Source: an uncultured Polaromonas sp.
GTDB lineage: Bacteria > Pseudomonadota > Gammaproteobacteria > Burkholderiales > Burkholderiaceae
DNA: 14,158 bases
Direction of reading: 5' to 3'
Assembly (NCBI GenBank): GCA_946479075.1
Contig: CAMLDT010000080.1
Span: forward strand, 1-14,158
Each line of letters starts with the position of its first letter. Positions within the stretch are counted from its first letter, which is position 1. The notes below the pieces were generated by a model. It worked only from the letters and a program-made list of their open reading frames with translations, ran no database searches and was not told the DNA's origin. This document shows positions 12,340 through 14,158 of the stretch, piece by piece. The translations under genes were made by a program, and so were the position numbers.

Positions 12340-14158
12340 CAGAACGCCTCCTCCGGCAGGTCGGCACAGGTCAGGTCGCGGCTGGCGACCACCTGGAGCC
12401 ATGCATCGATTTTAGGCAATTCGTAGTGATAAAAATAGCGGACGGCGCCCAGCTTACCAGCGGTCACAGCTACCGATTTCGTCGCGTCTGCATGCAATGC
12501 GGCTATGGCGACGTCGAGCCAGATCCAGGCCAGCACGGTGTGGCCGAAGCCCTGCATGTAAGGCACGGCGTTGGCCAGCGCGTCGTTGGGGTTGCCGGTG
12601 GCCCAGGCGGCCTTGGTCGTCGCCCCGACCTGCTGCAGGGCTTTGCCCAGCGCAGCGGCGTAAGCGGCCAACTCCGGCAACGGGATCGCCCGCTCCATCG
12701 TGCTGTGGATACGCGCCGCCAGCAGTTGCAGGCCCTTGCCGCCCTCCATCAGCACCTTGCGGCCCAGCAGATCGGTGGCCTGGATGCCGTGGGTGCCCTC
12801 GTGAATCATGTTCAGGCGGTTGTCGCGCCAGTACTGCTCGACCGGGAAGTCGCGGGTGTAGCCGTAACCGCCGTGAATCTGGATCGCCAGCGAGTTGGCC
12901 TCCAGGCACCACTCGCTGGGCCAGCTTTTGGCGATGGGCGTGAGTACCTCCAGCAGCAGCCGCGCGTCGTCGGCGGCCTGAGCGTCGGCCGTGTGCTGCT
13001 CATCGACCAGGCGGGCGCAATACAGTTCCAGGGCCAGTGCGCCTTCGCAGTACGCCTTCTGCGCCAGCAGCATGCGTTTGACGTCGGCGTGTTCGATGAT
13101 GCGCACTTGCGGCTGGGTGGAATCTTTTCCCGCCGGACCAATTCCACCGCTGGGCCGCCCCAAGGTGGAATGCGCCCCCTCGGGGGGCAGCGACGACGCG
13201 GCAGCGCGGGGCGTGGGGGCTTGAATGGGCCGGCCTTGGGGCCGGTTCTTCGCGTAGTCCAGCGAGGCGTAATAACCGGCCATGCCCAGCATCACCGCCG
13301 CCGTGCCGACGCCGATGCGCGCCTCGTTCATCATGTGGAACATGCAGCGCAGGCCTTCGTGCGGCTTGCCCACCAGGTAGCCGATGGCCCCTGCTTTCCC
13401 GGCCACCGGGTATTTGCCTTCACCGAAGTTCAGCAGCGTGTTGGTGGTGCCGCGCCAGCCGAGCTTGTGGTTCAAACCGGCCAGCGCCACGTCGTTGCGC
13501 TCGCCGGTCAGCTGGCCGTCCTTGTCCACCATCTTTTTGGGCACGATGAACAGCGAGATGCCGCGCGTGCCGGGGATCAGCTTGCCGTCCGGCCCGGGAA
13601 TCTTGGCCAGCACCAGATGGATGATGTTTTCGGTCAGCTCATGCTCGCCTGATGAAATCCACATCTTGTTGCCGGTCAGGCGGTAACGCGGGCCGAGCGC
13701 TTCGGCCTCGAAATCGGGGCCGTCCGGAATGGCACGCGTCGTGATGTCGCTCAGCGAGGATCCCGCTTGTGGTTCGGACAAACACATGGTGCCGGAAAAA
13801 CGCCCGGCAAACTCGTTGCGCGCAAACACTTCTTTCTGCGCCTCGGTGCCGTGCACCAGCAACAGGTTGGCATTGCCCTTGGTGAGCAGGCTGGAGCCGA
13901 TACTGACCGAGGCCATGGCGAAAAAGCAGTTGGCCGCCGCCTCGACGGTGTAAGGCAACTGCATGCCGCCTTCGTCGTAGTCCTGCGCGGCGCTCAGCAT
14001 GCCGGAGCCGGCATAGGCCTTGTGGGCTTCATGGGTGGCCTGCGGCAGGATGACTTTCTCGCCGTCGAAATGCGGCTCCTGGGTGTCGACCAGACGGTTG
14101 AAGGGCGCGTATTTTTCGCGCGCGATGCGTTCGCAGGTGTCGAACACCGCATCAAAGG
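12339..14158 (-). CDS. FadE-like acyl-CoA dehydrogenase, N-terminus beyond the right edge, with an internal in-frame insertion
   Basis: The frame is open to the right edge and the true start lies outside; a GTG at 14147 is internal, since the codons before it (FDAVFD) read on smoothly. A few dozen residues are probably missing. Visible family segments are LSEPQAGSSLSD, the substrate/FAD region TGNKMWISSGEHELTENI, IHGGYGYTRDFPVEQYWRDNR and MIHEGTHGIQATDLLGRK, where the Glu codon at 12798-12800 is the likely catalytic base. About 125 C-terminal residues extend beyond the core, as in the large dehydrogenases with an Acyl-CoA_dh_C-type domain (about 600 residues). These FAD enzymes oxidise acyl-CoA to 2-enoyl-CoA. 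Odd feature: between RPQGRPI and KDSTQPQV about 32 Pro/Ala/Ser/Gly-rich residues are inserted (13128-13223), encoded by repeat-like DNA. The downstream 76-residue gene overlaps the stop by one base. Family sure; chain-length preference unknown. Confidence 0.93.
   Translation of the reverse strand, partial: FDAVFDTCERIAREKYAPFNRLVDTQEPHFDGEKVILPQATHEAHKAYAGSGMLSAAQDYDEGGMQLPYTVEAAANCFFAMASVSIGSSLLTKGNANLLLVHGTEAQKEVFARNEFAGRFSGTMCLSEPQAGSSLSDITTRAIPDGPDFEAEALGPRYRLTGNKMWISSGEHELTENIIHLVLAKIPGPDGKLIPGTRGISLFIVPKKMVDKDGQLTGERNDVALAGLNHKLGWRGTTNTLLNFGEGKYPVAGKAGAIGYLVGKPHEGLRCMFHMMNEARIGVGTAAVMLGMAGYYASLDYAKNRPQGRPIQAPTPRAAASSLPPEGAHSTLGRPSGGIGPAGKDSTQPQVRIIEHADVKRMLLAQKAYCEGALALELYCARLVDEQHTADAQAADDARLLLEVLTPIAKSWPSEWCLEANSLAIQIHGGYGYTRDFPVEQYWRDNRLNMIHEGTHGIQATDLLGRKVLMEGGKGLQLLAARIHSTMERAIPLPELAAYAAALGKALQQVGATTKAAWATGNPNDALANAVPYMQGFGHTVLAWIWLDVAIAALHADATKSVAVTAGKLGAVRYFYHYELPKIDAWLQVVASRDLTCADLPEEAF
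12347..12354 (-). promoter_or_regulatory. Ribosome binding site of the 76-residue membrane protein
   Basis: On the minus strand this reads GGAGGAGG, 7 bases before the ATG at 12339. It lies inside the last codons of the dehydrogenase, where it encodes part of the LPEEAF tail. Confidence 0.65.
13116..13223. repeat. Palindrome-rich repeat-like insertion inside the acyl-CoA dehydrogenase gene
   Basis: The segment holds GGTGGAAT (13116-13123), its complement ATTCCACC (13141-13148) and GGTGGAAT again (13164-13171), then a GCCCCC/GGGGGC stem (13174-13179 and 13183-13188) and a G/C-rich end. This looks like the short palindromic repeats seen between genes in Comamonadaceae rather than normal protein-coding sequence. 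The codons it adds (13128-13223) total 96 bases, a multiple of three, so the frame survives. Confidence 0.6.
13230..13245. repeat. Short perfect hairpin next to the insertion
   Basis: CCGGCC (13230-13235), loop TTGG and GGCCGG (13240-13245) form a perfect 6-base stem in the codons for the native NRPQGRP segment, four bases from the insertion edge. It may be chance in GC-rich coding DNA, or part of what attracted the insertion. Confidence 0.4.

Noticed and set aside
13128..13223. The insertion as a sign of a pseudogene or sequencing error
   Set aside because: The frame is kept on both sides, conserved segments continue in the same frame, and no stop is created; an assembly error would be unlikely to insert a complete palindromic repeat in frame.
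12426..13652. 408-codon open frame on the plus strand opposite the FadE-like gene
   Set aside because: The same explanation applies: antisense to a recognised acyl-CoA dehydrogenase, with no motif.

Overview
The window is GC-rich and densely coded. Gene content and intergenic repeats suggest a betaproteobacterium of the order Burkholderiales, most likely the family Comamonadaceae (Polaromonas, Rhodoferax or Variovorax-like). This is inferred from remembered sequence style; no database search was run. There is no sign of phage, plasmid, CRISPR, rRNA or tRNA.

Layout. The left edge holds the 5' part of tex on the minus strand (1-893). It is divergent from a KefB/KefC-type potassium/proton antiporter (1067-2938, +). 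Three more plus-strand genes follow: a LapA-domain membrane protein (3035-3553), an exported DUF1223 thioredoxin-fold protein (3639-4415) and a DM13-domain protein (4412-4882). The last two overlap by ATGA and have a possible ECF-type promoter in front. A 142-base convergent gap follows. From there to the right edge every gene is on the minus strand.

Read in the direction of transcription (right to left), the minus-strand cluster is: an FadE-like acyl-CoA dehydrogenase (12339 to beyond 14158, N-terminus cut off), a 76-residue two-helix membrane protein overlapping its stop codon, a FabG-like SDR, a PaaI-type hotdog thioesterase, a CurA-type MDR oxidoreductase, an AidB-type acyl-CoA dehydrogenase, a GST-like protein with a C-terminal extension, and a second SDR. 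After these come a small exported coiled-coil protein and a small membrane protein, which overlap by ATGA. The enzymes fit a lipid or acyl-CoA catabolic module: two flavin dehydrogenases, three NAD(P)-linked oxidoreductases, a CoA-thioester hydrolase and a possible glutathione-dependent enzyme. The substrate cannot be read from the sequence.

Three of the wider gaps in this cluster each hold a repeat-like element: a 64-base repeat at 5897-5960, a colinear copy at 10693-10756, and a 120-base palindromic element at 9541-9660. A fourth repeat-like, palindrome-rich segment lies inside the FadE-like gene. It adds about 32 Pro/Ala/Ser/Gly-rich codons without breaking the frame. This is the most unusual thing in the window. 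I see no clearly new multi-gene system. The best candidates for follow-up are the interrupted dehydrogenase and the translationally coupled DUF1223-DM13 pair.
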